A DNA stretch of 64,000 nt from Flabesymbios commensalis (GCA_964017125.1 OZ024914.1:26827073-26891072); one strand, 5' to 3'. Shown: positions 1 through 12,351, numbered from the stretch's first letter. A program made the numbers and translations. Notes: generated from the sequence alone by a model not told the origin.

Positions 1-622
1 AAAATCTAAACATGAAAATTAAAAAGAACTCTTACATGTATTTAAACCCATATGGCGGCACATTGCCCTGGGCTAACGTGTAGAAAAATTATCAAGAAGA
101 AATCCCTAATATAATTTATCATGATACTTACACAAAAACTAAATCAAATATAATATTTTAAACATACAAATATTGACATGTTCAGCTTTATTGAGAAATG
201 GACATTTTACAAAGTCGACAATGGTTTTGTTGGGAGGAATATATTGCAGTGGCCTGGTGTTAGTACGTCGCCAATTATCCAAGTAAACAATATGAGCATT
301 GTCCAGACAAGATAGGTGACATGCTGAACGAGTATACATTTTCTGAAGAACTTTATCACATATCTGACTGTGCAAGCTTAACACAAAATCGACAAATAAA
401 TGTGTAATGCACAGTTATAGGCCTATAATGTATTTGTTCAGCACTTAAAAATATACCTCGATCATATCACACACCTATAATTGAGTGGAAATATACTTGT
501 GCTATCGGAGGCGAAATACATCTAATCTTGCTTTTGAAAGGTGTTATTTAGGGACAAAAACGGTTGTAGATGTAATTAAATGTTTGAATTTATGATGTAT
601 ATATATTTTGTTACACCTGTAG
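1..622. other. intron or upstream sequence of the SLC28-like gene
   Basis: AT-rich sequence before the first recognisable exon. A CTGTAG acceptor ends at 622. No earlier exon of the transporter could be recognised here, and the short open frames show no family motif. It is probably part of an intron whose upstream exons lie outside the window. Confidence 0.5.
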
Positions 623-803
623 GAGAGATCTGAGGTCATCACGGCTTACGCTTTGTGTGGCTACGCTAACTTCTCCTCTATTGGCATAGCTCTGGGTGGC
701 ATGGCAGCCATTGCACCTGAAAGAATCCACGATTTGGCGGACGTGGCTGTGCGTGCAATGCTCGCCGGGACAGTCGCCTGTCTTATGACTGCTTGTGTTG
801 CAG
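623..803 (+). CDS. SLC28A: concentrative nucleoside transporter (SLC28/CNT), penultimate coding exon
   Basis: CNT proteins are plasma-membrane, sodium-coupled nucleoside importers. This 181-nt exon sits between a CTGTAG acceptor and a GTACGT donor and encodes 60 residues plus one base. The peptide begins ERSEVITAYALCGYANFSSI and goes on with a GIALGGM stretch and ends in TACVAG. It matches the conserved C-terminal CNT core, (S/T)EVI..YALCGFANFSSIGI, which lies near the substrate and sodium site, followed by a small-residue-rich helix. The frame is open throughout and the donor leaves phase 1, which fits the exon at 3630. Upstream exons are outside the window. The family call is confident; the paralogue (SLC28A1, A2 or A3) cannot be told from 60 residues. 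Confidence 0.88.
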
Positions 804-1143
804 GTACGTTTTCGTCTCCTAGTTAATGTCGTTTCTATACCACTTTGCAAAGTGACGCATACCATCTTTCGACACCAGGTGACGGTTTGGTCTTGTGGAA
901 ATATTTCGTATAGTAGTCTACCTCCGACCAATAAAACAGTGACTCAGCCTGTCACATGATGAGATAAGGTAACCACCGCGGTCATTGAGTTGTCATTTAA
1001 ATTAGGTGGTTGAATACTATACTTGGGCTGACTATTTTACAAAATTATTTCTATTATCTAAGCTGGTGGAAATATATATATTTTTATTGCAATTTTGACA
1101 TGTATCTGACTTTCCGGTGTATAATACTGATCTAATCACTACT

Positions 1144-3502
1144 TATTTGGAAATGTGTAAACGTTTACACACTTCTTAATGTAGAAATGTGTAAACGTTT
1201 ACACACTTCCTAATTTGGAAATATGTAAACGTTTACACACTTCTTAATTTGGAAATATGTAAACGTTTACACACTTCCTAATTTGGAAATATGTAAACGT
1301 TCACACACTTCCTAATTTTAAAATGTGTAAACGTTTACACACTTCCCAATTGGAAATGTGTAAACGTTTACACACTTCCTATCTAAACAAAATCATCTTA
1401 GATATTGCTTTGTTTATTTTGTTTATAATATTGGCTATCAGTATGGTCTTTCAAAAATCACCCTGTTAGTCAGACGCCTGAACGTTTACATACTTCTTAA
1501 TATGGGAATGTGTAAACGTTTACACACTTCCTAATTTAGAAATGTGTAAACGTTTACACACTTATTAATATGGAAATGTGTAAACGTTTACACACTTCCT
1601 TATTTAGAAATGTGTAAACGTTTACACACTTCCTAATTTGGAAATATGTGAACGTTTACACACTTCTTAATTTGGAAATATGTAAACGTTTACACACTTC
1701 TTAATTTGGAAATATGTAAACGTTTACACACTTATTAATATGGAAATGTGTAAACGTTTACACACTTCCTTATTTAGAAATGTGTAAACGTTTACACACT
1801 TCCTAATTTGGAAATATGTAAACGTTTACACACTTCTTAATTTGGAAATATGTAAACGTTTACACACTTATTAATATGGAAATGTGTAAACGTTTACACA
1901 CTTATTAATATGGAAATGTGTAAACGTTTACACACTTCCTAATTTAGAAATGTGTAAACGTTTACACACTTATTAATATGGAAATGTGTAAACGTTTACA
2001 CACTTCCTTATTTAGAAATGTGTAAACGTTTACACACTTCCTAATTTGGAAATATGTGAACGTTTACACACTTCTTAATTTGGAAATATGTAAACGTTTA
2101 CACACTTCTTAATTTGGAAATATGTAAACGTTTACACACTTATTAATATGGAAATGTGTAAACGTTTACACACTTCCTTATTTAGAAATGTGTAAACGTT
2201 TACACACTTCCTAATTTGGAAATATGTGAACGTTTACACACTTCTTAATTTGGAAATATGTAAACGTTTACACACTTCTTAATTTGGAAATATGTAAACG
2301 TTTACACACTTATTAATATGGAAATGTGTAAACGTTTACACACTTCCTTATTTAGAAATGTGTAAACGTTTACACACTTCCTAATTTGGAAATATGTAAA
2401 CGTTTACACACTTCTTAATTTGGAAATATGTAAACGTTTACACACTTATTAATATGGAAATGTGTAAACGTTTACACACTTATTAATATGGAAATGTGTA
2501 AACGTTTACACACTTCTTAATTTGGAAATATGTAAACGTTTACACACTTATTAATATGGAAATGTGTAAACGTTTACACACTTCCTTATTTAGAAATGTG
2601 TAAACGTTTACACACTTATTAATATGGAAATGTGTAAACGTTTACGCACTTCCTAATTTAGAAATGTGTAAACGTTTACACACTTATTAATATGGAAATG
2701 TGTAAACGTTTACACACTTCCTAATTTAGAAATGTGTAAACGTTTACACACTTATTAATATGGAAATGTGTAAACGTTTACACACTTCCTTATTTAGAAA
2801 TGTGTAAACGTTTACACACTTCCTAATTTGGAAATATGTGAACGTTTACACACTTCTTAATTTGGAAATATGTAAACGTTTACACACTTCTTAATTTGGA
2901 AATATGTAAACGTTTACACACTTATTAATATGGAAATGTGTAAACGTTTACACACTTCCTTATTTAGAAATGTGTAAACGTTTACACACTTCCTAATTTG
3001 GAAATATGTAAACGTTTACACACTTCTTAATTTGGAAATATGTAAACGTTTACACACTTATTAATATGGAAATGTGTAAACGTTTACACACTTATTAATA
3101 TGGAAATGTGTAAACGTTTACTCACTTCCTTATTTAGAAATGTGTAAACGTTTACACACTTCTTAAATTGGAAATATGTAAACGTTTACACACTTATTAA
3201 TATGGAAATGTGTAAACGTTTACACACTTCCTTATTTAGAAATGTGTAAACGTTTACACACTTCCTAATTTGGAAATATGTAAACGTTTACACACTTCTT
3301 AATTTGGAAATATGTAAACGTTTACACACTTCTTAATTTGGAAATATGTAAACGTTTACACACTTATTAATATGGAAATGTGTAAACGTTTACACACTTA
3401 TTAATATGGAAATGTGTAAACGTTTACACACTTCCTTATTTAGAAATGTGTAAACGTTTACACACTTCTTAATTTAGAAATGTGTAAACGTTTACACACT
3501 TG
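1144..3502. repeat. minisatellite with an 18-bp palindrome in each ~35-bp monomer
   Basis: Roughly 65 tandem monomers of 34-35 bp fill the last intron of the SLC28-like gene. Each carries the perfect palindrome TGTGTAAACGTTTACACA or a one-base variant, followed by a linker such as CTTCCTAATTTGGAAA. Seven monomers (1144-1380) are separated by about 110 bp of unique sequence from the main block, which begins near 1480. Linker variants recur in a fixed order, so a five-monomer higher-order unit of about 173 bp repeats several times, for example from about 1966, 2140 and 2314. The palindrome is far better conserved than the linkers. Confidence 0.97.
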
Positions 3503-3629
3503 ATAGAATGGTTTGTGGTAGATTCTAATCTTAGTTAATAAAAACAAACAAATTAGAAAATTAAGAAAAGTAGTTGCCACCATCCAGCATGACAATGTAA
3601 GTATACGTTTTTTTCTGGCTGTCTTACAG

Positions 3630-3652
3630 GTATGCTTTATCAGGAACCCTGA
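3630..3652 (+). CDS. SLC28A: SLC28-like nucleoside transporter, terminal coding exon
   Basis: After a pyrimidine-rich tract and a TTACAG acceptor at 3629, the exon supplies GT to complete the split glycine codon, then M-L-Y-Q-E-P and a TGA at 3650-3652. The joined sequence ACVAGMLYQEP matches the ACVAGILY-type end of the CNT core seen in other members. Only 7 residues follow the split, so the C-terminal tail is much shorter than the vertebrate one. The phase fit and the matching tripeptide after the junction are the evidence. An AATAAA at 3996-4001 is a plausible polyadenylation signal for a 3' UTR of about 350 nt. Confidence 0.75.
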
Positions 3653-3995
3653 TATAGGCTTACGTACATGACTGTATATAGTCAGATATTTGGTGCCAAG
3701 TGTAACGTGAGGAGACAACTAATACAAAGACAAGCAGCAGTGACTGTCTGCGCGAAAAGTAAATAGCTGCCTTTGTACGACATAACAATGTAAATATCAC
3801 TGAATTGGATATGCTCAGGGAAAAGACGGAAATAAAAAATGTCCATGTGCTGTCCAAAAGTCCTTGTTCATTGAGCGGAATCATCCATCGACGGCCCGGC
3901 TCCATGTATTGCACGTGACATAAATAATAGAAACACGTACGGTTAACGTCTAGTGTTTATTGGGAGATGTTTCTCGTAATGGTTATTATGATAAA

Positions 3996-4001
3996 AATAA
4001 A
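3996..4001 (+). promoter_or_regulatory. candidate polyadenylation signal of the SLC28-like gene
   Basis: AATAAA about 345 nt after the TGA at 3652, in a short A-rich stretch. It is the nearest canonical hexamer that I noticed downstream on this strand. Confidence 0.45.
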
Positions 4002-6734
4002 GATATATAGCGTTCAAATGATGACTTATTTTTTCAATAATTTTAATCTATACGTCATGGATTGCCATGTAACCTAGATACGCTCTGTGACGTTAAGAAA
4101 ACTCATATCGTCAAGCACGAATGAATGAGCACAATTGATTAGAATAAATAATATCCTTCGAACATCGACATTAAATATCCACCTTTGTATTTTTGCTGTC
4201 ACGCTATATTGTTCCGGCTTAGCATCATCATATAAATTTGTTTAGTTTGTTTATATCATTCTGGTCATATTCCTTTATTGTCCAGTATTGTTTTATTGTG
4301 CGATAGATTAAGCTTTTCATTTTTTATTTTGTGAGAACATGTTTAGTGAGAGTCTGTGTGTACGGATGTGTGTGACGTCAATAAATATTAAAAATTAAAG
4401 AATAGTTTGACCGGAAACGAATAAAAAAATAACTATTTTGACATGGTTTAGACAGGCAACACGGATTAAGGTACTAGTACTAAAAGAGTAAGAGCAACTT
4501 TTCTATTATTTGGGACAATCTTACTACAGAGAATAACATAATAATTATACTGAATATGTAGATATTTTGAAATCGAGAGAGGGGATATTGTCCTCGATGT
4601 TAGTGTTCTGAGGAGAAAAACAAGTTTATGGAGTTGATCGATGTTTATATCTGACATATCTTCATTTTATATCAGATAAAAAAATGACATTATCACACCC
4701 CACTTATTATTGTTCTTATGGATTTAAAACTTGCAATCGTCTAAGTTCTAAATCATAAGCGTGACAAAACTTTGACTTGGTCAATTTATTGCTGCAATAT
4801 CCAAGTAATTTTTTGTAACTTATGCTTTTTGCTCACTTTGGTGATCAAGATAATGATAGAAATAAGCACAATTGCGTGGTTTACTTGAAAAATGAAATAG
4901 CCTGCATGTATCTCCTATCTATATTCATTCCATTGGTATTCTTTCTTCTACTCTACACATGTTGAAATGGGTGTACATTGTAAGAAAAAACATAATGTAA
5001 TTTTTACGAGAACAATTGTTTTTATCATATTTCTCTTTTATATTAAACACAATTACGTTGTATTTTGTCAAGTATGTCAAGGGTTCTGTATAATACTCAA
5101 AATAATAAATTTGGTATTTTTCTCATAATTATCGTCTATAGTTCATCCAGCATTTACCAGGTGGTACTCTGTTGTTACTATGTCGGTAATAGTGATACAT
5201 CACCTATAATACAGCGTCACGGACTGTGGGCCATCATTAAAATAATAGAGAGTATTTCAATAAAATGTATTTATTGACATTTTAACACATACTTGTTTTA
5301 AATGATAGCGGGTAAACATAGTGATGATTATGAAACATAATAAATAACAAATAGCATGGTATTTGTACTTTTTAGTATTGTATACTTGTAACAGGTAGGC
5401 CTCATATTGTCTAATAACATTTTCGCTGAAGTAGAACATTAACAGTTAATAGTATAATCATGAGGATATTTTAAAAATGAAATAATATTGACCGAATTAG
5501 AGCAAAGTATGTTTATTGGCAGTCATATCGATTGTATTACTAGTCACTGAGGCAAAGCATTAAAAAGTAGACATTTTAAAAGTTTTCATTCTACTAAAAT
5601 ATCAATCTCAAACAGTTTTTAGCACCCATTTTAACATTTTAAAAGTAACGACTATACTCAATGATAACTATCCTAATAATAGCTAATCTTGACCCCTCCC
5701 CCCGTTCATAAAAATATGTCGCAACGTTTAAGTAACTTCAGTGGTGACTCAACACACGAGACGTTGGTACAATGCTGCAATACTGTTGGCTCTCCATCTA
5801 CGCATCGGGCCTAACCTTATAACAACTGTGCGTCAACGTCCTGTGCTTAGTGGGAACGTATATTTAAAGCCGATACCACGAGATGAGAGACTTGAATATT
5901 AGCACGTGACAAAGTTTGCTAGAGACTCAACATGCTGAAGAGAAGCCATTTGTGAATTACTGGAAAAGATAACAACAGACACAATAATGCAAACAGATAA
6001 CCCCTTTGAGCAAAAGTGGATGTAACTTGAAAGTGATGTAATAACGTAAAACGTTGAAATTTATCATGTAATGTTTAACAATTAATTTCTTCCACAACGC
6101 TAAATAATGCTATAATATATAATATGCAAACAATCGGTGATGATCAAACAAACCAATGTAAATATGCACCGCATATTAGTTACATATTTATCTTAAAGCT
6201 GTTTCGACGTGTCTCTGCTACATTTAATTCTCTCAGTGTAAAATATTGATTTGAGAGGTTTCTTCACGGACTGAGAACATTGTTCAAATTGCGTATACAA
6301 ATAACTTATATAATCCGGTCTGAGGCGAAGTAAGCTCTTCATGTAATGGACTCTGAATGTATGATAAACGTGGGTGGTGGTGGTGCAGTGTCCTCATCCC
6401 TGGCAAGTTGATGTTCAATAATTATTGGTTATCAAATCCTACCCTAGGATGCGAAAGGGTGTATCTGATACACCTTTTTAAATCCCAAGGGAATAAATTA
6501 GGATTATGCTTAATTTGTACATTTTCCCTCAGAAACGGAAAAGCCTAACCAAGGACGTAATTTATAAAAAGTAGTCTAGATAAAGACATTGAACATACGC
6601 TTGTTTCAACATTTTCAAGTTGATCAACTGATACGTTGGCTCAAAGCTCGGCCAATGTTGCCTCAATAAGCCAATATCGATCAACAGTAATTATTGCACT
6701 TGACATGACATACACAACAAGCAGATCACAAGGA
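4002..6734. other. intergenic AT-rich sequence
   Basis: Region between the convergent SLC28-like gene and the fucosyltransferase terminal exon. I see no coding signature: the open frames are short, low in complexity and match no family known to me. The 3' UTR of the fucosyltransferase, transcribed leftward, must begin at 6734. Confidence 0.5.
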
Positions 6735-7062
6735 TTATCTGTGTCGGTCATTCCATCTTCCACTGACACAGGTGTCATTGTTTTTCCACCATGTACCGAC
6801 GTCCTCATACCAAGACTTATGGCCACTGTCGTCATGTAGCAGCGCGCACACCCGGCACCAAAACTTGGTGTTTATAAAAGTGCCCTTGGATTTCCAGAGG
6901 AAGTACTGGTTGTACAGGTGGTCGTTGCTGTCCAGCAGCAGGAGGTACTCCGCAAGGGCTTTGGGGGACTTGAAGTCATCCACGTGGATGAAGGAGTTTG
7001 GAGGCGCTGCAGCCAAGTAGTCCTGCTTCCTGCCTCCCATCACCACCGGAACTACGTCATTC
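6735..7062 (-). CDS. alpha-1,3-fucosyltransferase (GT10) gene 1, terminal exon
   Basis: This 328-nt exon follows a TTTGTAG acceptor (7065-7063 on the minus strand) and ends in a stop at 6735-6737. It encodes the C-terminal part of the GT10 Rossmann domain: NDVVPVVMGG directly after the junction, then SFIHVDDFKSPKALAEYL, a YFLWK stretch and a Cys-containing tail (FWCRVCALLHD, WWKNNDTC). In this family the DVVPVV segment follows the GDP-fucose binding block YKFYLAFEN...TEKLYxN, which lies at the end of the exon at 11072. The phase 2 junction rebuilds TGG AAT GAC and so gives SFWNDVVPVV. The intron between the two exons is about 4 kb. See the 5' exon entry for the whole protein. Confidence 0.9.
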
Positions 7063-7255
7063 CTACAAACACACATACACACAATATATACATGCGGCTT
7101 AAATATCTTATTGGGTTTCTCCAGAGTGGATGTGGAATATTGCTGTTCAACTTACTGTTATTGTTAGCCCTTTGCCGCGACCCACAATTTGAAGTGAATG
7201 AAAAAAAAATTAATATTATTTGGTTTAATTTTAGACCGTTTGCAAATCTTAATGT

Positions 7256-7330
7256 TTAACCCTTTCACCACTGAAGCCCGTTTTTATGTGCTGAATGATT
7301 ATTTTATGATTATTTATACATTGTATCGCC
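7256..7330. repeat. end fragment of a TTAACCCTTT-type MITE
   Basis: TTAACCCTTTCACCACTGAA resembles the ends of the TTAA-bounded family found whole at 13631, 54268 and 55486. A related GCGACCCACAATTTGAAG piece lies just left, near 7175. Boundaries are uncertain. Confidence 0.35.
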
Positions 7331-7456
7331 CGCATCCGCTCCCGTATCCATAAGCCGTACGTCACAGATCGACCTGTATCGTTATTGTAATAAAACACTA
7401 GTATCATTCCCATGTGTCCTTATCTTTAAACTGTTAAATGCTTATGTGATCCGCAT

Positions 7457-7501
7457 ATTTCACAAACGTCACATGAACGCTACATGTGACGTTTGTGAAA
7501 T
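7457..7501. repeat. short inverted repeat (hairpin)
   Basis: ATTTCACAAACGTCACATG and its reverse complement are separated by a 7-nt loop, giving a near-perfect 19-bp stem. It lies in the fucosyltransferase intron. It may be a small palindromic MITE remnant; no target duplication is visible. Confidence 0.8.
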
Positions 7502-8012
7502 AGGATTAAGGATGTAGACAATTCACACACGTACATAATATGAAAACACATACATTTCCTTTCACGATATAACCGAGCCCTCTATGCATATTTCCATTCA
7601 ATATATAAATAACAACCCCGGTCTTATGGCCCAATACATCTGCAAAATTACACGTTTTATAGCGATAACGCATTATTTTAAAGCTCATGTGCATGAATTA
7701 GTGCGCTGCACTTCACGTCGTGTTCTGCCCTGCTCTGGATAGGTACACATTTTTTTCGATCGGTAATATTGAGATTAATTGAGCATATATCACAAATATT
7801 AATTGTATCAACTTCAGTAACATTTAAGTAACATTAGATAAAAAATGTATATATATATTCGTGAATATTGCATCATGAGTCAATAATTATCAGTATATGG
7901 CGTTATTATCATCTTTACGTAAATATGGACAATCATAGATTAACAAAACAGATTTTCAGTCCGACGCATTATTTTTGGTGACAGGTAAGCGCAATTGGTC
8001 GTACGACGTAGA

Positions 8013-8479
8013 TTAAATTATTCAACACCTTACCCGAAAATGTATTTGAAAACTTTGTCGCGTGTGATATTTTAAATATAAACCATAAAAAAAAATTATT
8101 AAGGGAGGAAGAGTGGAAGCGAGACATTTCAAATAAACCTAAATTAAGGAAATATATCACCCTTAAAGAAAATTTTGCTATACCAAATTATGTTTCCACT
8201 TTACTACCTAAACCTCATAGAAGTATTTTTGCTCAATTTTGTTGTGAAATTTTACCTTTGAGAGTAGAAACAGACCGTAGACAGAGAGTTAGAGATGAGA
8301 CAACTGGACAGACACGCTCTCTGAAACTGGAAGAGCGTGTCTGTTCAATTTGCTCATCAGGCGAAGTCCAGGACGAATATCATTTCTTGTTAAAATGTAG
8401 TGTATTTTCCGATATAAGAGTTGACTATATAAACAATATTATGCGTAATAACGCCGATTTCATTAATTTCAATTTATGA
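8013..8479 (+). mobile_element. 3' end of a LINE (non-LTR retrotransposon) open reading frame
   Basis: A single open frame of about 155 codons ends at the TGA at 8477-8479. It reads PKLRKYITLKENF..., then AQFCCEILPLRVET, then a Cys-Cys-His-Cys cluster: ERVCSICSSGEVQDEYHFLL followed by KCSVF. This layout (W..I...PKLR.Y..FK, QFR.GILPLRIETGR, C..C....EDE.HFL..C) is, from memory, typical of the region after reverse transcriptase in CR1/Jockey-like elements of invertebrates. The copy lacks all upstream parts, and a stop lies just before 8013. It is inserted in the fucosyltransferase intron on the opposite strand. Its long open frame suggests a modest age. Confidence 0.7.
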
Positions 8480-9189
8480 TCACCAAATTTTGATCACCAA
8501 ATGTTGTGTAAGGCGTGGTCAAAGAGAAAGACCTGTTTATATTTGTAATAATTGCCTCATCGGCACACTGCATACGTTTTTATTTGTTATATCCGTGTAT
8601 AAAGTGACATTGTAGGTCAGATTGGCCCGGCATATTATATTGTTAATGACCATGATATTTATGTTTTTGTTGTGTTTGTATATGCATGTCACTATAATAA
8701 ATACAAAATACTATACCGGTAATTTAGCTATGCTATAAGTGTGTGTCCACTTAACGGAACCATCAACCGTGCGATACTGTTGGCTTCCTTAACAGCTGCA
8801 GCTGCTTTTTTATATATATCAACATAAAATATTGTACATTTAAACCGACTTTATAAAATATCCAAAGATAATATCTCAATTATTGTAATGGATTATAATA
8901 CCTTTTATTCAATGAATATCATGGAAAAAATATCATGTGGTGCATTTATGTGAGGTGTGTGTGTGTATGGGGGGCGGGGGTTGTTAATGTTTGTCAACCT
9001 GTACCGTTTCGCCAACAATAGACATAATAGACTAGAGGTCATTATCATAAATGTGACGTCTGATAAACTTAATAATTAGAAGCAAACGACTATATTTATC
9101 TCATTCCTTATGCTGTTATGCTTCAGTGAGTCAAACCCAGGTAGTCGTCCATTTGGGAAAACATATTCTAAGCCACAAGGTCAAATGTC

Positions 9190-9700
9190 TTTATAGCTAC
9201 AAGTTCAAATATGATTTTTTCAACAAATGAAGCTAGGAATAAGTGTAATACCGCATTTTCATGTAATTTTGACTGGACAATCCATTTCTGAAATAATTTA
9301 GTTTATTCAAGGTGATCTTCGAGGTTAAATGAAATCAAGTAAGAGAAAATATTATTTTTAACAAATAAAGCTAGGAACGTATTTAATACCTCTTTTTTAT
9401 GAGATTTTGACTGATTATGGCATTATTTTGCTGATTCAATGTTATAGTCAAGGTCAATTTACTTCAAGGTCATCATAAATAGCAAAATAAATTGAGTGCG
9501 TCTTCTTAGCGCAATTTTGATTGAAAATCTATCTATGCTACTATCTTGATGACTAAAAGTCATTTTGAATTTCATTGCGTCAATTTCAAGGTCAGGTAAG
9601 CAAAAATATGATTTTTAACAAATAAAGCTAAAAACAAGTGTGATCCCTCGTTTTCATGTGATTTTGTCTGGAAATCTATGTCTGATATTTTTTGTGATTG
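9190..9700. repeat. degenerate tandem repeat, ~130-bp unit
   Basis: The phrase AACAAATAAAGCTAGGAA recurs near 9223, 9361 and 9616, followed each time by TTTTCATG.GATTTTGACTGG-like sequence and a TCAAGGTCA-like stretch. About four diverged units lie in the fucosyltransferase intron. Confidence 0.6.
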
Positions 9701-9993
9701 GCCTACAGTCTATAAAGTAGGATCATAATGTCTTGTCAGCTGGATAGGTACGACTATCCACGTACATGAAACACTATGGTGTGGATCTGGCTTAAAATGT
9801 TTTTTTTTAAAGTGGTAACAATATCTATATGAGCCCCTGCCAAGGTGAATCGAAATACTTAATGTAATCAGGTAATGGCAATGTACCGCTGGGTACCCTA
9901 CAAATATGGAATAGACACGATCAATGAAGAAATAGTAATAGCTATATTGGCACACATCGTGACCATCATGGAGTAAAATATACACGAGGCATA

Positions 9994-10254
9994 ACTCACT
10001 CACTCACTCACTCACTCACTCACTCACTCACTCACTCACTCACTCACTCACTCACTCACTCACTCACTCACTCACTCACTCACTCACTCACTCACTCACT
10101 CACTCACTCACTCACTCACTCACTCACTCACTCACTCACTCACTCACTCACTCACTCACTCACTCACTCACTCACATACTCACTCACTCACTCACTCACT
10201 CACTCACTCACTCACTCACTCACTCACTCACTCACTCACTATCACTCACTTTAC
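9994..10254. repeat. (CTCA)n microsatellite
   Basis: Over 60 uninterrupted or nearly uninterrupted CTCA units lie in the intron of fucosyltransferase gene 1. Confidence 0.99.
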
Positions 10255-10789
10255 TGACTCACGCGCGCACTAATTTAGTCAGTCCCCGTAATTGGTTACA
10301 TTTTGGCGCCGAATATATTGTATCCGGTTGCATGAGAATGAGATTATTAACTTTGACAATTTTTACCATCAGCTCGTTTATATTTAACTTGAGCACGCAA
10401 TATCGTGGCGCTGATGACATATCTAAGCAGTACTATAATGATACAAGCGGAATGAATATAGATTTATATATTATAACCAGATATTAACCATACCATATAA
10501 TTATATGGTTAATCTATGCCATGGTGAAGTGTACATGTACGCGCTGACATGAACCTTTCCATACTAACATCGTCTAAAGATGACCGGAAAACGTCTTATA
10601 ACGGTTACTGAACGATAGCAAATTGGGTTAACACTATTAGAAGATTAGTGCGCAGCTCGAGATCGACGTCAGAATGTAAAAGTACAAAACAACGATTGTC
10701 CGAAACAACCAAAGTAAGAAACAGGGAAAGTACGAAACAACAAGGCGCGAAACATCGAGAGTTCGAAACACAGAACACTAATCTCAGTG

Positions 10790-10985
10790 TTGACCTAATG
10801 CTGGCATGATGTTAGCAATTGTCTGACCCAACGTCATACCAATACTGTGTCAATTGTGTGTATTTGCTGGACTATGCAACAGGCAATGGTATCGATAGAC
10901 AGCACACACTAACATTGACACCAGCGTCGTAGACGATGGACCAACATTAAGCCAACATTGGGTGAACGTCTTGTGATTACTGGAT
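10790..10985. repeat. degenerate CAGCAAACAC-family palindromic MITEs
   Basis: Fragments such as GTGTTGACCTAATGCTGGCA, ATTTGCTGG and CCAGCGTCGTAGACGATGGA match the palindromic family that is clearest at 27781 and 41612. Two partial copies appear to lie side by side. Ends are worn. Confidence 0.5.
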
Positions 10986-11071
10986 ACACAGCACATCTAT
11001 GTATACTACCAGAAATACATAAGAGCTCTGTTATGTATTTCTCATCCTAGCTAGTTGTATTAATCACTCAC

Positions 11072-12351
11072 CAGAAGGAGTTCTGGTACAGCTTTTCAGT
11101 GATGTAATCTACACAGTTGGTGTTTTCAAAAGCCAGGTAAAATTTGTAGTGTTTCTTGAGCTCGTGAAAACAGGACTGCCTATGCTCTGTTGAGCATTCA
11201 TGTTCCCCACATTTACCATATATGTCCACAGTTAGGTACTCTTGTAGAGATCTGGCGTATTTCATTCTCTGACTAGACCGACAATTTGAGACGAACCAGG
11301 CCACCAGTTTAGTTTTACCTTGCGCGTAATTACTGATGTTTTCTCTTTGGGGAAGCCCTTCCGTGTAGACAAAGTGTTCGTACGGTGTGACCAGGGTGGA
11401 GTCCGTCCTGTACGTGGCCGTCCAGTTAACCAGGTTTTCCGGGTAATCCAACTGCTGTACTAAAGGTGATTCTAAAGCAAAGACAATCCAGATCTGTCCG
11501 GGGCGTCTGTATTGAGGTAGAGGCTGCCCATGGGCAAACACCACCGCGTCAGCCTTAACCGACCATCTGCCCTTTTTCAATATACACCTATCCACGGCAC
11601 ACTTATTGTCAACGAAATATTGAGTTCCCGTTGGGTCGGTAAAATCTGTCGGCATTATAATGGTTTTCGATTTAGGTGATTTGTTATTCTGATATGACTT
11701 GGGTATGTAGTATAATTGATCCATGATTCTAGTTTGCCCGTGAGTCCCTGGTGTTGGCCACAGCCTGTTGGCATCATAATGATACGCATATCCTGGCACC
11801 TTATAAGGATCAGTTGAAATCGTATTGTCCCAGGTTGTAGCCGGTGCTGGCACTATATCTTCGCCACTTGAGTTTTTATATTTTTTGGTAATTGTAATGT
11901 GACGATCGGCTAAAAGTGCTGGGTTTCTTATATTTTCCAGCTGCATTCTTTGTGTTTTCTTCATGCGAGCTACCTGTTCGGCAGACTGCAGTAACTCCCA
12001 TGTCTTATTCTCGTCTAGAGGTAAGGGTGCACCTAGCTTGCGTAGAATAATCTTTTCTTCCTCAGTCAATCCTGTATCATCCAAATGATCTTCGTAATTT
12101 AAGTGCTTGTCATCGTCTTCTATGGGGGCTGGATTCCATACTAGTGGAGGCAGCGTTGACCAAATAAGAATTTTCAGAGGTTTGTTCTCATCTAAAATCA
12201 CTCCCACCTTGGAGCCTTTTAGTATATTGGACAGTGGGCTCTGTAAAGCATCTGGTGAGAAATTCATCTTGCGTGTGTGCATCAGTCTAAGCATAATACC
12301 AACCGTAAACAAAGACAGGTAGATAATTGTCCTCTTCAACTTAAATCGCAT
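11072..12351 (-). CDS. alpha-1,3-fucosyltransferase (GT10) gene 1, 5' coding exon
   Basis: Golgi type II fucosyltransferase, likely using GDP-fucose to fucosylate N-glycans or terminal glycans. The start chosen at 12351 gives a short basic tail (MRFKLKR) and one membrane anchor, parallel to MRFRKKR in the neighbouring paralogue; an in-frame ATG 13 codons earlier (12390) is possible. A long acidic stem follows, then PYKVPGYAYHYDANRLWP, a WTATYRTDSTLVTPYEHF block and the GT10 hallmark VAWFVSNCRSS...YGKCG...HYKFYLAFENTNC with DYITEKLYQNSFW. The exon ends at a GTGAGT donor (phase 2) and joins 7062-6735, giving 1608 nt and 535 residues. That is longer than most family members because of the stem. 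It resembles insect FucTA and mollusc fucosyltransferase-A/C sets. Acceptor specificity is unknown. Confidence 0.92.

Noticed and set aside
611-931. Minus-strand open frame of 106 codons over the SLC28 exon
   Set aside because: It is a shadow of the plus-strand transporter exon, which has family motifs and good splice sites.
1144-3502. CRISPR-like array of regularly spaced palindromic repeats
   Set aside because: Spacers are themselves repeated in a higher-order pattern, the genome is an animal one with introns, and no cas-like gene is near. It is a minisatellite.
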